A DNA stretch of 64,000 nt. Source: Candidatus Tokpelaia sp. Its GTDB lineage: Bacteria; Pseudomonadota; Alphaproteobacteria; Rhizobiales; Rhizobiaceae. The position numbers were made by a program, and so were the translations under genes. A model generated the notes under the pieces. It saw only the letters and a list, made by a program, of their open reading frames with translations. It ran no database searches and was not told where the DNA came from. Location of the stretch: the NCBI RefSeq assembly GCF_008636115.1, contig NZ_QLZD01000028.1, forward strand, positions 1 through 64,000. The letters run 5' to 3'. Numbering within the stretch: position 1 is the first letter of the stretch; every line of letters begins with the position of its first letter. Positions 1 to 8,953 of this stretch are shown in pieces.

Positions 1-106
1 CTGTTATAATGCCTCTATTGCTGATTTTGCGGGCGCTGCCTCCGGGCTTTTTGCCTTTTGGCACGCCGCAGCGCCCGCAAAATCAGCAATAGAGGCATTA
101 TAACAG
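1..106. repeat. 39-bp perfect inverted repeat with 28-nt loop
   Basis: Positions 1-39 and 68-106 are exact reverse complements, separated by a 28-nt spacer (40-67) that holds a smaller palindrome (TGCC-TTTT-GGCA). Transcribed from either strand it would form one very long hairpin. The outer arms begin CTGTTATAATGCC, and the same 13 bases occur at 20339-20351. No coding frame is evident. It could be a strong bidirectional terminator, a palindromic mobile-element remnant, or half of a larger structure cut by the window edge. The arms are seen directly; any function is unknown. Confidence 0.9.
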
Positions 107-126
107 AGCATAAAGGCTGAGAGAAA

Positions 127-201
127 TGGCTGGGGTACCTGGATTCGAACCAGGGAATGTCGGTACCAAAAACCGATGCCTTACCACTTGGCTATACCCC
201 A
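127..201 (-). tRNA. tRNA-Gln (anticodon TTG)
   Basis: Read on the minus strand this is a full cloverleaf. The acceptor starts TGGGGTA and pairs with TACCCCA. The D arm contains AGCCAAGTGGTAAGGC, the anticodon stem TCGGT/ACCGA encloses a loop with TTG, and the T arm is CCTGGTTCGAATCCAGG. A discriminator G is followed by a genomically encoded CCA. An acceptor starting with U and a TTG anticodon fit glutamine. It lies upstream of the DUF1499 gene on the same strand but is a separate unit. Confidence 0.97.
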
Positions 202-379
202 ATATGCAGCGCCGGCCTCAGGCAATGGCTGCAAGCCGCCGCGATTTATAACTGCTCCCTGCGGCAAAGGCAATATGCCTTATAATAAAAGCAGCATTTT
301 CAGCGCTGTTTTTTATCCATAGGCTATCTGTCAGAATATTGCCTTTATCTTCCTCGCAAAAGCCGCGCCCAAACGGCCT

Positions 380-1168
380 TTAATCTCTTGTTTCATCAAC
401 AGGGAGAGACAGGATTTCCGCATCAAGCCTGTTCATAAAATCAGCAATAAACCGGGCATTTATGCCGTAATCACGCGGCAAATAGCGCGAGGCAGAGCGC
501 ATATCGACAAAGCTTGTATCGCCTTCATCACTCAACCGAATAATAATATCGGACACAAAGCCCAGCACAAAAGTTTTTGCTACAACCTCAACCAGCAGCA
601 GGCTGTCTTCTCCCGCTTTGCCCTGCTCGCCGCTTATCGTCCAGTTTTTTGCTTTCAGCACGGCATAAACCGCTTTTAACACTGTATCGGGCGAACCGTC
701 ATAACGCCGCCCGCTTAATTGCGGCCAGGCGGCCCATTGCTCTTCCGCTGCGGCAGGTGTAAAGCCGGCTTTGACCGGCAAGGCATCGGCCGGGCGGCTG
801 CCGGCCAGAAAAGCCGGCGGCGTGTCAAAATCAGTAGTAATATCGTAAAGCGGCGGAAAGGCAAACCACGCTGCCCCGATAAAGAGCAGCGGCGCCAGAG
901 CCATAAAGGCCAGCAAACCGCCTTTCACACAAGACAGGCCGCCTTTATAGCCTTCCTGCCACAAAGCCCGCAGCCCGAAAAAAGCAAAAATCAGGCTGAG
1001 CGCGGCAGAAATACCGACAAGCGCCATAATATAGGGCAAATTTACCGTTTGGATAAAACCAAAGCGGTGTAAAACAAGCGCAACCAATAGCAGAGCCACG
1101 GCAAACAGGCCAAAACGCGGGCACATAAGCGCGGCTTTTGATTGCGGGCGTATATATTTGCGTCTCAT
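380..1168 (-). CDS. DUF1499 family membrane protein
   Basis: The 262-residue protein has three hydrophobic segments (about residues 18-36, 43-66 and 83-104) followed by a soluble DUF1499 domain from about residue 108 to the end, with the tract GRRYDGSPDTV and the closing SASRYLPRDYGINA typical of the family. The biochemical role of DUF1499 proteins is not established. The start ATG at 1168 is chosen because a basic N-terminus precedes the first membrane segment. The gene stands alone on the minus strand, with tRNA-Gln beyond its end. A weak GC-rich hairpin with a following T-rich stretch overlaps the stop codon but is not convincing as a terminator. Function unknown; family assignment fairly sure. 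Confidence 0.8.
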   Translation of the reverse strand: MRRKYIRPQSKAALMCPRFGLFAVALLLVALVLHRFGFIQTVNLPYIMALVGISAALSLIFAFFGLRALWQEGYKGGLSCVKGGLLAFMALAPLLFIGAAWFAFPPLYDITTDFDTPPAFLAGSRPADALPVKAGFTPAAAEEQWAAWPQLSGRRYDGSPDTVLKAVYAVLKAKNWTISGEQGKAGEDSLLLVEVVAKTFVLGFVSDIIIRLSDEGDTSFVDMRSASRYLPRDYGINARFIADFMNRLDAEILSLPVDETRD

Positions 1169-1325
1169 AATCTCTCTTGGGCCTGATAGAAGGGGAACCT
1201 ATCCGATCGGGCAGCCGCCGGCTTTGGCCGGGCAGGCCTTGACCGGACGAGCTTCCCCCTCCCCGGCAGGAAAGCATAATTTGGCTAAAATTCCCTAAAC
1301 CGGCAAGCCTGTTACCACCGGTTAA

Positions 1326-1600
1326 AAGATTTGGGGATTGTTTTTGACACAGAGTTCTGGAATATGCGGGAATTTGCGGGGAAGTATAGAAGTTTCTAAA
1401 GAAATCAGGAAATTATTGAAAATTTGGAGGACGAAAACCAGAGGGAGCGGCGAAAAGATTTTGACAGATATTTTAGCCGGGCAGGCGCAATCTGGTGAAA
1501 ATCGGCCGAATAATGCGCAAAGCTTCAAAGAGGCTTTGAAAGCGCTGCTGCTGCCTTTGAAAATGCTTTTAAAGCCCATTAAACCGCCTTTGGAGTGGTT
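1326..1600 (+). repeat. dispersed repeat, plus-strand copy A
   Basis: The head at about 1340-1363 (TTTTTGACAC then GAGTTCTGGAAT) matches the heads of the copies at 16694 and 46656. Further in, the stretch GCCTTTGAAAATG near 1553 matches GCCTTTGAAAAAT in the 16694 copy. The middle is diverged. It faces copy A' tail to tail. The end coordinate is approximate because the tail is not sharp. No coding potential was recognised. Confidence 0.55.
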
Positions 1601-1644
1601 TTTATTATATTAAGCTATGTTCCATTTCGCTTTGGGGATAATTC

Positions 1645-1824
1645 TTTATGAACTGCTTCGCGCGACCAAATTGAACTGGCTGGGGCGCGGATAATAAAGA
1701 GGCGGATTATTCCATTCCGCTCCTGTCAAGGCGCTTTTGCAGGATCTTTGCTTATGCTTCAAAAACTCGATTTTGCCGGCGGAAAGATTCCGGAACCTCG
1801 TGGCAAAAATTGCAAAACCGCCTG
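1645..1824 (-). repeat. dispersed repeat, minus-strand copy A'
   Basis: On the minus strand this reads GGTTTTGCAATTTTTGCC, then GGTTCCGGAATCTTT, a block containing GTTTTTGAAGC and CTGCAAAAGCG, and ends in TTATCCGCGCC followed by CCAGTTCAATT. The order and spacing match the plus-strand copy at 46656-46812 closely over about 160 bases. The tail matches the copy at 16694-16940. Non-coding. Confidence 0.75.
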
Positions 1825-1905
1825 ACTCCGCCTGGCCCCGCCACTTCCGATATTTTGTGCTCAATATTCTCTGTTTTGTCCATTGCCCGCCGGTTTTGGC
1901 GGCTT

Positions 1906-2611
1906 TCATATTTCTGTCAGCTCCACTGCTCGCTGCAAATCAACCGAAACCAGGGTGGAAAGCCTCTTTTCAATCATTGTTACGCCAAACAGCCTGTCCA
2001 TATGCGCCATAGTAATCGGATTATGGGTAATAACCAGAAAACGCGTTTTTGTTTGTGCCGTCATATCCCGCAATAAGCGGCAATAGCGCTCAACATTATA
2101 ATCATCAAGCGGGGCATCGGCCTCGTCCAGCCCGCATATTGGCGCCGGATTGGTTAGAAACACGGCAAAAATCAGAGATAAAGCGGTCAAACATTGCTCA
2201 CCGCCGGAAAGCAGGCTGATATTTTTCAGCTTTTTCCCGGCGGACAAACCAGAATTTCCAGTCCGATATTAAGCGGATCATCAGATTCCACCCATTACAA
2301 TTCTGCCTTGCCGCCGCCAAACAGTGTAGCGCGCTGAAAATTTTGGCAAAAAAAACAGACGGATTTTGGCAAAAACGCGCCACGCTCAAAATTCATGCAC
2401 TACTAGATAGTGTATGCCAGGCGCCAGAGATAACCGATGCCAACAGCCAATTTGACGCTTGGCTCACGCTAACCCGGCGCAAAGCCTCTGCCAGGCTGGA
2501 TTTGCCGCAGCCATCAGGGCCGACAAGGCCTGTCAGCCCGGCTTCTATAACCAGCTCTGCCGGGTCAATAAATGATTTAAACCCCGCAAGGCGCAGTTTG
2601 ACAAACTGCAT
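1906..2611 (-). pseudogene. smc: smc remnant (chromosome segregation ATPase), internally deleted
   Basis: Only the ends of SMC survive. The N-terminal piece starts at 2611 with [14 protein letters not shown] and keeps a Walker A-like GPDGCGKSS, then loses homology near residue 48. After a short unrecognisable stretch the C-terminal ATPase half resumes at about 2340 with RATLFGGGKAEL, the signature SISLLSGGE-like [10 protein letters not shown], the Walker B region [13 protein letters not shown] and the switch LVITHN, ending at 1906. The whole coiled coil and hinge, nearly all of a normal SMC of over 1100 residues, is gone. A TAA stop interrupts the C-terminal part at 2295-2297 (CAA expected), and a one-base loss in the A-run at 2231-2235 shifts the frame. 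The dsbA-like neighbour upstream is the usual one. Clearly dead. Confidence 0.93.
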
Positions 2612-2743
2612 AAACACCCCTTTATCCGGCAAAACAGCAGCAGTTTTGGCCGCAACACAGGCAATAGCCCGGTTGGGCAATAAAACTCTGCCGATAAATA
2701 GGGCAATTAAAAAAACAAGGCAAAATAAAAGAGACGCATAAAT

Positions 2744-2775
2744 AAAAAGCGGGCGGCGCCGGCACGCCCGCTTTT
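2744..2775 (-). terminator. Rho-independent terminator after dsbA-like gene
   Basis: On the minus strand an 11-bp stem (AAAAGCGGGCG pairing with CGCCCGCTTTT) with a short GC-rich loop is followed by a T-rich end (CCCGCTTTTTAT). It sits about 30 bases past the stop codon of the DsbA-like gene, before the smc remnant. Confidence 0.8.
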
Positions 2776-2803
2776 CACTGTTTATCGGCAGGAAAATCGG
2801 GGT

Positions 2804-3499
2804 TTATTTCTTGTTTTCCAGCGCTTTATCAATAATAAGAGAAATTTCATTCGCCGTTAAAGCGCCCTCATATTTCTGCCCGTTAATAAATATAGTCGGC
2901 GTTACACGAATATCGAAATCTTTCATCGCCAGATCTGCCGTTTTACGGAACTGATCCAATAATTTCTGATTAGTCAGGCAGGCGTTAAATTCTTTCTCGT
3001 CCAGCCCGGCCATTTTGGCAAGGCGCATCATCGGCGTTTTGCCGTCCGGGGCAAAAGCCCATTCTTCCAGTTTTTCAAATAAAAGCTGAACAAAGGGGAA
3101 AAACCTGTCTTCCGGCACACAGCGCGTTAACATGGCAGCGGCCGTGCCCCGCGGCTCAACCGCCAATTCGCGCAAAATATAATGCACTTTACCGGTTTTT
3201 ATATATTTCTCCCGCAGTTGCGGCATGGTGTTTAAATAAAAATCAGCACAGTGGCCGCAAGACAAAGCCGCATATTCAATAATAGTGACCGGCGCCCTGG
3301 CATCACCCTCAGCCATATCCTTTAATTCACCCGGGCGCAAAAGAGCCGCCTCGCTCACTGTGGCCACCGGCTTTGGCACTTGCGGCGGGGCAGAATGCTG
3401 CGCTTGCGCCGCTACTATTTGCCAAAGCCCGACGGTCGCCGCAACAAACATGGCCGCCACAAAAGAGAAAATACGCTTTCCTCTGGTTGAATTTTTCAT
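2804..3499 (-). CDS. DsbA-family thiol:disulfide oxidoreductase
   Basis: The 231-residue protein has a signal peptide or signal anchor (residues about 10-33), a Pro-rich linker, then a thioredoxin fold with the active-site CGHC at 81-84 and the cis-proline loop VTPT at 199-202 followed by IFING. This is the BdbD/DsbA-like layout, so it should oxidise or shuffle cysteines of exported proteins in the periplasm. Only one further Cys pair (127 and 174) is present. It lies between DUF721 and smc, as in many Rhizobiales, and has its own terminator. The start at 3499 gives a normal basic n-region. The redox partner cannot be told from this window. Confidence 0.9.
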   Translation of the reverse strand: MKNSTRGKRIFSFVAAMFVAATVGLWQIVAAQAQHSAPPQVPKPVATVSEAALLRPGELKDMAEGDARAPVTIIEYAALSCGHCADFYLNTMPQLREKYIKTGKVHYILRELAVEPRGTAAAMLTRCVPEDRFFPFVQLLFEKLEEWAFAPDGKTPMMRLAKMAGLDEKEFNACLTNQKLLDQFRKTADLAMKDFDIRVTPTIFINGQKYEGALTANEISLIIDKALENKK

Positions 3500-3654
3500 A
3501 ATCCGCTTTCTCCCATGCCTGTTTCAAATAATTATAACCATCATCGGCACCGGCAAAACCCGTTTTGGCAAGGCCTTATTACCAATAATTAACTCCGGGG
3601 CTTTGCGCAATATATTTCTGCCGCGCGTTTGCGCAATTTTGCCGCCGGACGACC

Positions 3655-4203
3655 TCAACCGCGATAAAGAGCCTGCCCCAGACGCAATAAAGAGGCGCGC
3701 AAAGCCTCATCAGTAATTTCGGCAATATCTGCCTGCACTTTATCAGGCATGACTGCCGGCGCCTTGGCTGCGGCAAAGCCGAAAGCCGTTTTAGCCCAGG
3801 GCAGAGCAGCCGCCGATGAACCGCGCCGGGGCACCGGCGGCTGCGCCTGAAACGGTATTTTCAGCTCTATTCGTATTTTAGCAATAGCCTGATAGCCAAA
3901 AAACCGGTTAATACGCGCTATTATTTCACTTGTCTCATGCTGCAATTTTACTGCCCTATAGCCAAAACAGGCAAGGATCAGTGTCGCCGCCGCCAAATTG
4001 CTTTTTGTCGCCTTATTTGCCGGCTGCGGCCAGATAATTTTAACCGGCACCGCCACCGCAGCCACAGCCTGGCCGACAATTTCTGTCCAGTTCTGGATAA
4101 GGCGCCGGTTCAACCCCGCCTTTTTTTGCAAAACCGGCTCCATAATGCCGGCAGTTGCGGCCGATAGCGGCAAAAAACCGTTTTTACTCTTTTGTTTTGT
4201 CAT
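3655..4203 (-). CDS. DUF721 (DciA-like) protein
   Basis: The 182-residue protein carries a DUF721 domain in its first two thirds: LNRRLIQNWTEIVG, a basic middle segment and the hydrophobic patch LILACFGYRAVKLQHE followed by INRFFGYQAI. The C-terminal third is Ala/Pro-rich and ends in a helical segment (ITDEALRASLLRLGQ), a layout common in alphaproteobacterial members. DUF721 includes DciA, which loads or holds the DnaB replicative helicase; whether this one does so is inferred from the family. It is divergent from mutY and lies upstream of the dsbA-like gene on the same strand. Confidence 0.82.
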   Translation of the reverse strand: MTKQKSKNGFLPLSAATAGIMEPVLQKKAGLNRRLIQNWTEIVGQAVAAVAVPVKIIWPQPANKATKSNLAAATLILACFGYRAVKLQHETSEIIARINRFFGYQAIAKIRIELKIPFQAQPPVPRRGSSAAALPWAKTAFGFAAAKAPAVMPDKVQADIAEITDEALRASLLRLGQALYRG

Positions 4204-4410
4204 TTTATCAGGCCTGTTTCCGATTAAAGCGGCGCGGATACGCTATGATATAAGAAAAGCAAATTTAGGGCAAATAGTGCGCAAGGCAAAATTTGCTCAT
4301 CTTTCCACAGTCTCATAGGCAAAATGCCTATACAAAAAGCGCAGTCTGCCTTACAAAACCGCTTTTTCCTCTTTTGCCGGGTCATTGCCATGCCCGGCTG
4401 CGGCACAATT

Positions 4411-5673
4411 ATGCAAACTCTCCCCCCATCGGCGCTTTATGCCGAAAAGCTGCTCTCCTGGTATGATAAAAATTTGCGCCTGCTGCCATGGCGCATTACC
4501 CCGCAGCAGCAGGCGCAAGGCATAAAAGCGGCAGCCTATCGTGTCTGGCTGGCAGAAGTCATGCTCCAGCAAACGACAGTAGAGGCGGTCAAACCTTATT
4601 TTGCCAGATTTATCGCTGCCTGGCCCAATCTTGCGGCTTTAAGCGCCGCATCATCAGACGCTATTCTGGCAGGCTGGGCCGGGCTTGGCTATTATTCACG
4701 CGCGCGCAATTTAAAAGCCTGCGCCGATAAAATCATGGCCGATTACAGTGGTGAATTCCCCCGCACGGCCGCAGAATTGCGCCGCTTGCCGGGCATTGGC
4801 GATTATACTTCCGCCGCTATTGCCGCCATTGCCTTTGATGAGCCTTGCGCGGTGATTGACGCCAATGTTGAGCGCGTTATCGCCCGGCTATTCTGCATTA
4901 CCACCCCGCTGCCGGCGGCGCGCAAGGCAATCCGCTCTGCCTGTCAAAGCCTGGTGCCGCAAGACGGCACCCGGGATAATGTGCCGCAAGACGGCACCCG
5001 AGATAATGTGCCGCAAGACGGCACCCGGGATAATGTGCCGCAAGACGGCACCCGGGATAATGTGCGACAAAACAGTGCTTTGAGCGATGGGCGGCAAGCG
5101 CGACCAATAAACCGCGCCGGTGATTTTGCCCAGGCAATGATGGATTTAGGCGCCACAATTTGCACAATCAAAAAACCGGCCTGCTCGCAATGCCCGTTAA
5201 CCGGGTTTTGCCTGGCGCGGCAAAATAATATGGCGGCAAGCCTGCCGCGCAAGGCGCCTAAACCGGCGCGGGAAGAGCGTTGCGGCGCCGCTTTTATCGC
5301 CCTTTCCGCTACAGGTAAAATTTATTTGCAAAAACGGCCGGCTCACGGGCTGTTAGGCGGCATGAGCGAAGTGCCCAATTATTTTGCAAAAGGCGCACAA
5401 ATAGCACCGGCAAAAGCAGATTTGCAAAACGCGCCTTTTGCCGGTAGCTGGCGCTATCAGGGGAAGATTACCCATATTTTCACCCATTTTCATTTGACTC
5501 TGGCGGTTTATAAGGCAGAAAATATTACTGAGACTGCCGCTCTCCTGCCCGCGGCCCAACAGCCTGTGCCGGGCTTTTGGGTCAAAACAGAAGGACTGGC
5601 GGCAGAGGCCCTGCCAACTGTGATGAAAAAGGCAATCGCCGCCGCCTTGCCCACTTTGTTTAAGAAAAAATAA
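4411..5673 (+). CDS. mutY: A/G-specific adenine glycosylase MutY
   Basis: MutY removes adenine mispaired with 8-oxoguanine. Using the ATG at 4411 (420 residues) the protein shows the catalytic Glu at 49 in EVMLQQTT, the helix-hairpin-helix LPGIGDYTSAA, the catalytic Asp at 150 in DANVERV, four iron-sulfur ligands (C251, C258, C261, C267) and a C-terminal NUDIX-like 8-oxoG recognition domain. In-frame ATGs at 4324 and 4390 would add 29 or 7 residues, but the family starts close to ALYAEKLLSWYD. Odd feature: residues 182-217 are four copies of VPQDGTRDN from a 27-bp tandem repeat, placed between the catalytic domain and the Fe-S domain and absent from normal MutY. All key residues are kept, so it is probably active. 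Confidence 0.93.
   Translation: MQTLPPSALYAEKLLSWYDKNLRLLPWRITPQQQAQGIKAAAYRVWLAEVMLQQTTVEAVKPYFARFIAAWPNLAALSAASSDAILAGWAGLGYYSRARNLKACADKIMADYSGEFPRTAAELRRLPGIGDYTSAAIAAIAFDEPCAVIDANVERVIARLFCITTPLPAARKAIRSACQSLVPQDGTRDNVPQDGTRDNVPQDGTRDNVPQDGTRDNVRQNSALSDGRQARPINRAGDFAQAMMDLGATICTIKKPACSQCPLTGFCLARQNNMAASLPRKAPKPAREERCGAAFIALSATGKIYLQKRPAHGLLGGMSEVPNYFAKGAQIAPAKADLQNAPFAGSWRYQGKITHIFTHFHLTLAVYKAENITETAALLPAAQQPVPGFWVKTEGLAAEALPTVMKKAIAAALPTLFKKK
4954..5061 (+). repeat. 27-bp tandem repeat x4 inside mutY
   Basis: Four contiguous 27-base units (4954-4980, 4981-5007, 5008-5034, 5035-5061) differ at only one base (unit 2 has CCCGAG in place of CCCGGG). The unit length keeps the reading frame, giving VPQDGTRDN four times; a partial, diverged fifth start (GTGCGACAAAAC) follows. 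Near identity points to recent expansion. Confidence 0.97.
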
Positions 5674-5735
5674 TAGACTTTACGCCGTCAAAAATATAGG
5701 CTGCGCTTTACATTATTTAAAGAGCAGGAGGGTTC

Positions 5736-6438
5736 ATGTCTGCTTATGATGAAATTTGTGTGGAAGCGGCTAAAAAAGCTGAGAAAGCTTTGGGGAAAAA
5801 CTCAAAGCGGATATACTCTATTTCGATGCGCCTATCTACGGTATTATATTTCCACCTTTCCGGGAAGTGATTGAGAAACTTGCGGCGCACAGCAACAAAA
5901 ACCCGGCCATAGCTATTCTTTTGACTACAGGCGGCGGCCTGGCTGAGCTTGCTGAAAAAATCGTTGAATTCACCCACGCCCATTATCAGCAGGTTTATTT
6001 TATTATCCCGGATAATGCGCTGTCTGCCGGCACTATTATGTGCATGGCAGGCGACCGGATATAGGGTGGCTGCGCGCTTATGAACAAGCGCGGGACTTGT
6101 CTATCACTTTGCTGAAAAAACGGCTTGTCAAATACAAATTTAAAGACTGGACACACCATAGGAGTGATGAACATAAAAAGAGGGAGCCAGTTACCGATGC
6201 AGAAAAAGAGGAACGGGCTGAAGAAATTGGCAATACACTTTCTGATAATAAAATCTGGCATTCTCATGGCAGAAGAATCGGTCTTGAAACTCTGGAAAAG
6301 GAGTGCCGCTTAGAAATTGATGATTTTGGCAAAGATAAGGAACTGCAAAGGCAAATCCGCCTTTATAGCGATATGATGACGCATAATGGCAGCCTGATGC
6401 AACAAGGCTTCCTCATTCACAGCTATAAAGCAGAATAA
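5736..6438 (+). pseudogene. broken serine dehydrogenase proteinase (SDH/ClpP-class) gene
   Basis: Three pieces in two frames rebuild a PF01972-type protease related to the ClpP/SppA fold. The N-terminal part starts at 5736 (MSAYDEICVEAAKKAEKAL). The frame shifts at the A-run 5796-5800, after which LKADILYFDAPIYG, LLTTGGGLAELA and the nucleophile segment LSAGTIMCMAGDRI follow, ending in a stop at 6062. The last piece, in another frame from about 6060, runs GWLRAYEQARDL, FKDWTHH, PVTDAEKEERAEEI and HSHGRRIGLETLE to 6438. The expected segment after GDRI (YMDYYS..GPIDPQ-type in the family) is missing. It is not functional as read. The small gene directly downstream is intact. Confidence 0.85.
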
Positions 6439-6457
6439 AGGGAAAGGAACAGGAACT

Positions 6458-6676
6458 ATGGCCATTGCTGACAAAATATTGGATATGCGCAAGAACCCCA
6501 GTTTGGAAAACGTCCGTAAAGAAGCTGAAAGATTGCGCCGTCTTTCAGAGCAGCAAAGTGGCGGCAGAATCCCCAAACCTGAGCATACAAGCTATGATTT
6601 GGCGCGTAAATTTGCTCCTCCTCCTCCGGGTATATCCGTATTCAAGCCAAAGCTGAGAAAATTCGGCAGCCTGTAA
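6458..6676 (+). CDS. small hypothetical protein (72 aa)
   Basis: I do not recognise this protein. It is charged and helical in its first half (KNPSLENVRKEAERLRRLSEQQ) and has a Pro run (PPPPG) before a basic C-terminus. A purine-rich ribosome binding site (AAGGAACAGGAACT) precedes the ATG. It follows the broken SDH-family protease by 19 bases and ends just before a terminator, so the two were probably one operon. With its partner gone it may be a leftover. No membrane segment. Confidence 0.6.
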   Translation: MAIADKILDMRKNPSLENVRKEAERLRRLSEQQSGGRIPKPEHTSYDLARKFAPPPPGISVFKPKLRKFGSL

Positions 6677-6703
6677 ATCTGCCTGCCGCTATTAGTGGCG
6701 CTT

Positions 6704-6740
6704 CGCCCAAAAACTGCCCTCTTTGGGCGGCTTTTATTTT
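6704..6740 (+). terminator. Rho-independent terminator
   Basis: Stem CGCCCAAA/TTTGGGCG (6704-6711 with 6722-6729) is followed by CTTTTATTTT. It closes the SDH-remnant/72-aa unit on the plus strand. Confidence 0.75.
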
Positions 6741-6883
6741 ATCAATCGCAGCTAATGGCTTTACACCCAATAAAAGCAAAGGGGAGAGAAGCATAAAACG
6801 GACATGAAATGCCTCTTCCCCTTTGCTAGCTCGCAAAATGTAGCAGCGCTCCGGCTTACAGCCCGGCTTGCCGGCGCCTGGCT

Positions 6884-8188
<1,305 letters not shown>

Positions 8189-8246
8189 TTATAATGCGAT
8201 TACGGCTCGCCAGGCAGGCAGCGGGTTTAAGGTTAAAGGTTCGGCC

Positions 8247-8942
8247 ATGGCAAAAATTAAACTGGTTATTTTTGATTGTGACGGCGTGCTGGTTGATTCT
8301 GAATATTTGGCAGCGCAAATCCATGCCGAGCTGCTGACGCAGGCCGGCTTTCCCACGACCGAAGAGGATATAATAGAGCATTATACCGGACTGTCCTTTG
8401 CCGAGATTTTAAAGATAAAGGAAAAAACCGGTGACCGGGCTGTTTCTGCCGTCCTGCTTGATAAAGCCGATCAAATATTCAGAAAACGCATGAAAAAAGA
8501 CCTGGCGGCAATTACCGGAGTGCGCGATTGTGTGGCGACAATTCGCGAGCAGCTGCATTTGCCTTATTGCATTTGCTCCAATTCTGCTTCCGCCAATATT
8601 AAAGCTATGCTGGAGCAGGTGAAGCTTTATGATTTATTTCGCGGGCGGATATTTTCTGCCCCGGAAGCAGGCAGCAAAAAACCCAAACCGGCGCCTGATA
8701 TTTATCTGTTTGCCGCAGAAAAAGCCGGGCTTGACCCCAAACAATGCGTGGTGCTGGAAGATTCTGTGCCTGGCGCCAAAGCGGCGGTTGCGGCCGGCAT
8801 GCGCGTTGTCGGCTTTACCGGCGGCCGGCATGCCAGGGCGCGGCTCAGCGGTGATTTAATGGAAACAGGGGTAGAGACGACTATTGCCCGTCAGAGCGAT
8901 TTCCCCGCCACAATCCGCGCTTTAGACAAATTTCAGGAATAA
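8247..8942 (+). CDS. HAD-superfamily phosphatase (phosphoglycolate phosphatase-like)
   Basis: The 231-residue HAD subfamily I hydrolase has the nucleophile motif FDCDGVLVDSE at residues 9-19, motif II in CICSNSAS, motif III Lys in GSKKPKPAPDIY and the acidic motif IV VVLEDSVPGAKAA. An alpha-helical cap lies between residues about 20 and 90. This pattern fits phosphoglycolate phosphatase or beta-phosphoglucomutase-like sugar-phosphate phosphatases; the substrate cannot be assigned. The start follows GGTTCGGCC and is the first residue before the conserved strand. It is monocistronic, convergent with the downstream lipoprotein gene. Confidence 0.87.
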   Translation: MAKIKLVIFDCDGVLVDSEYLAAQIHAELLTQAGFPTTEEDIIEHYTGLSFAEILKIKEKTGDRAVSAVLLDKADQIFRKRMKKDLAAITGVRDCVATIREQLHLPYCICSNSASANIKAMLEQVKLYDLFRGRIFSAPEAGSKKPKPAPDIYLFAAEKAGLDPKQCVVLEDSVPGAKAAVAAGMRVVGFTGGRHARARLSGDLMETGVETTIARQSDFPATIRALDKFQE

Positions 8943-8953
8943 ATGCTCCGGAT

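Larger units (their letters stand above)
1169..1905. other. long non-coding gap filled by repeat copies
   Basis: No credible gene lies in this stretch of over 700 bases. It contains two copies of the dispersed repeat described separately (about 1326-1600 on plus, 1645-1824 on minus), arranged tail to tail. The remaining bases (1169-1320) are the upstream region of the DUF1499 gene. Short open frames here have no recognisable motifs and no consistent ribosome binding sites. Confidence 0.7.

Noticed and set aside
577-1277. Plus-strand and second minus-strand open frames over the DUF1499 gene
   Set aside because: They are antisense or shifted frames of a gene with clear membrane and family patterns.
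1338-1613. 91-residue open frame on plus
   Set aside because: It lies inside dispersed-repeat copy A, has no homology and no binding site; the repeat explains the sequence.
4954-5061. CRISPR-like array
   Set aside because: The units are contiguous with no spacers and keep the mutY reading frame.
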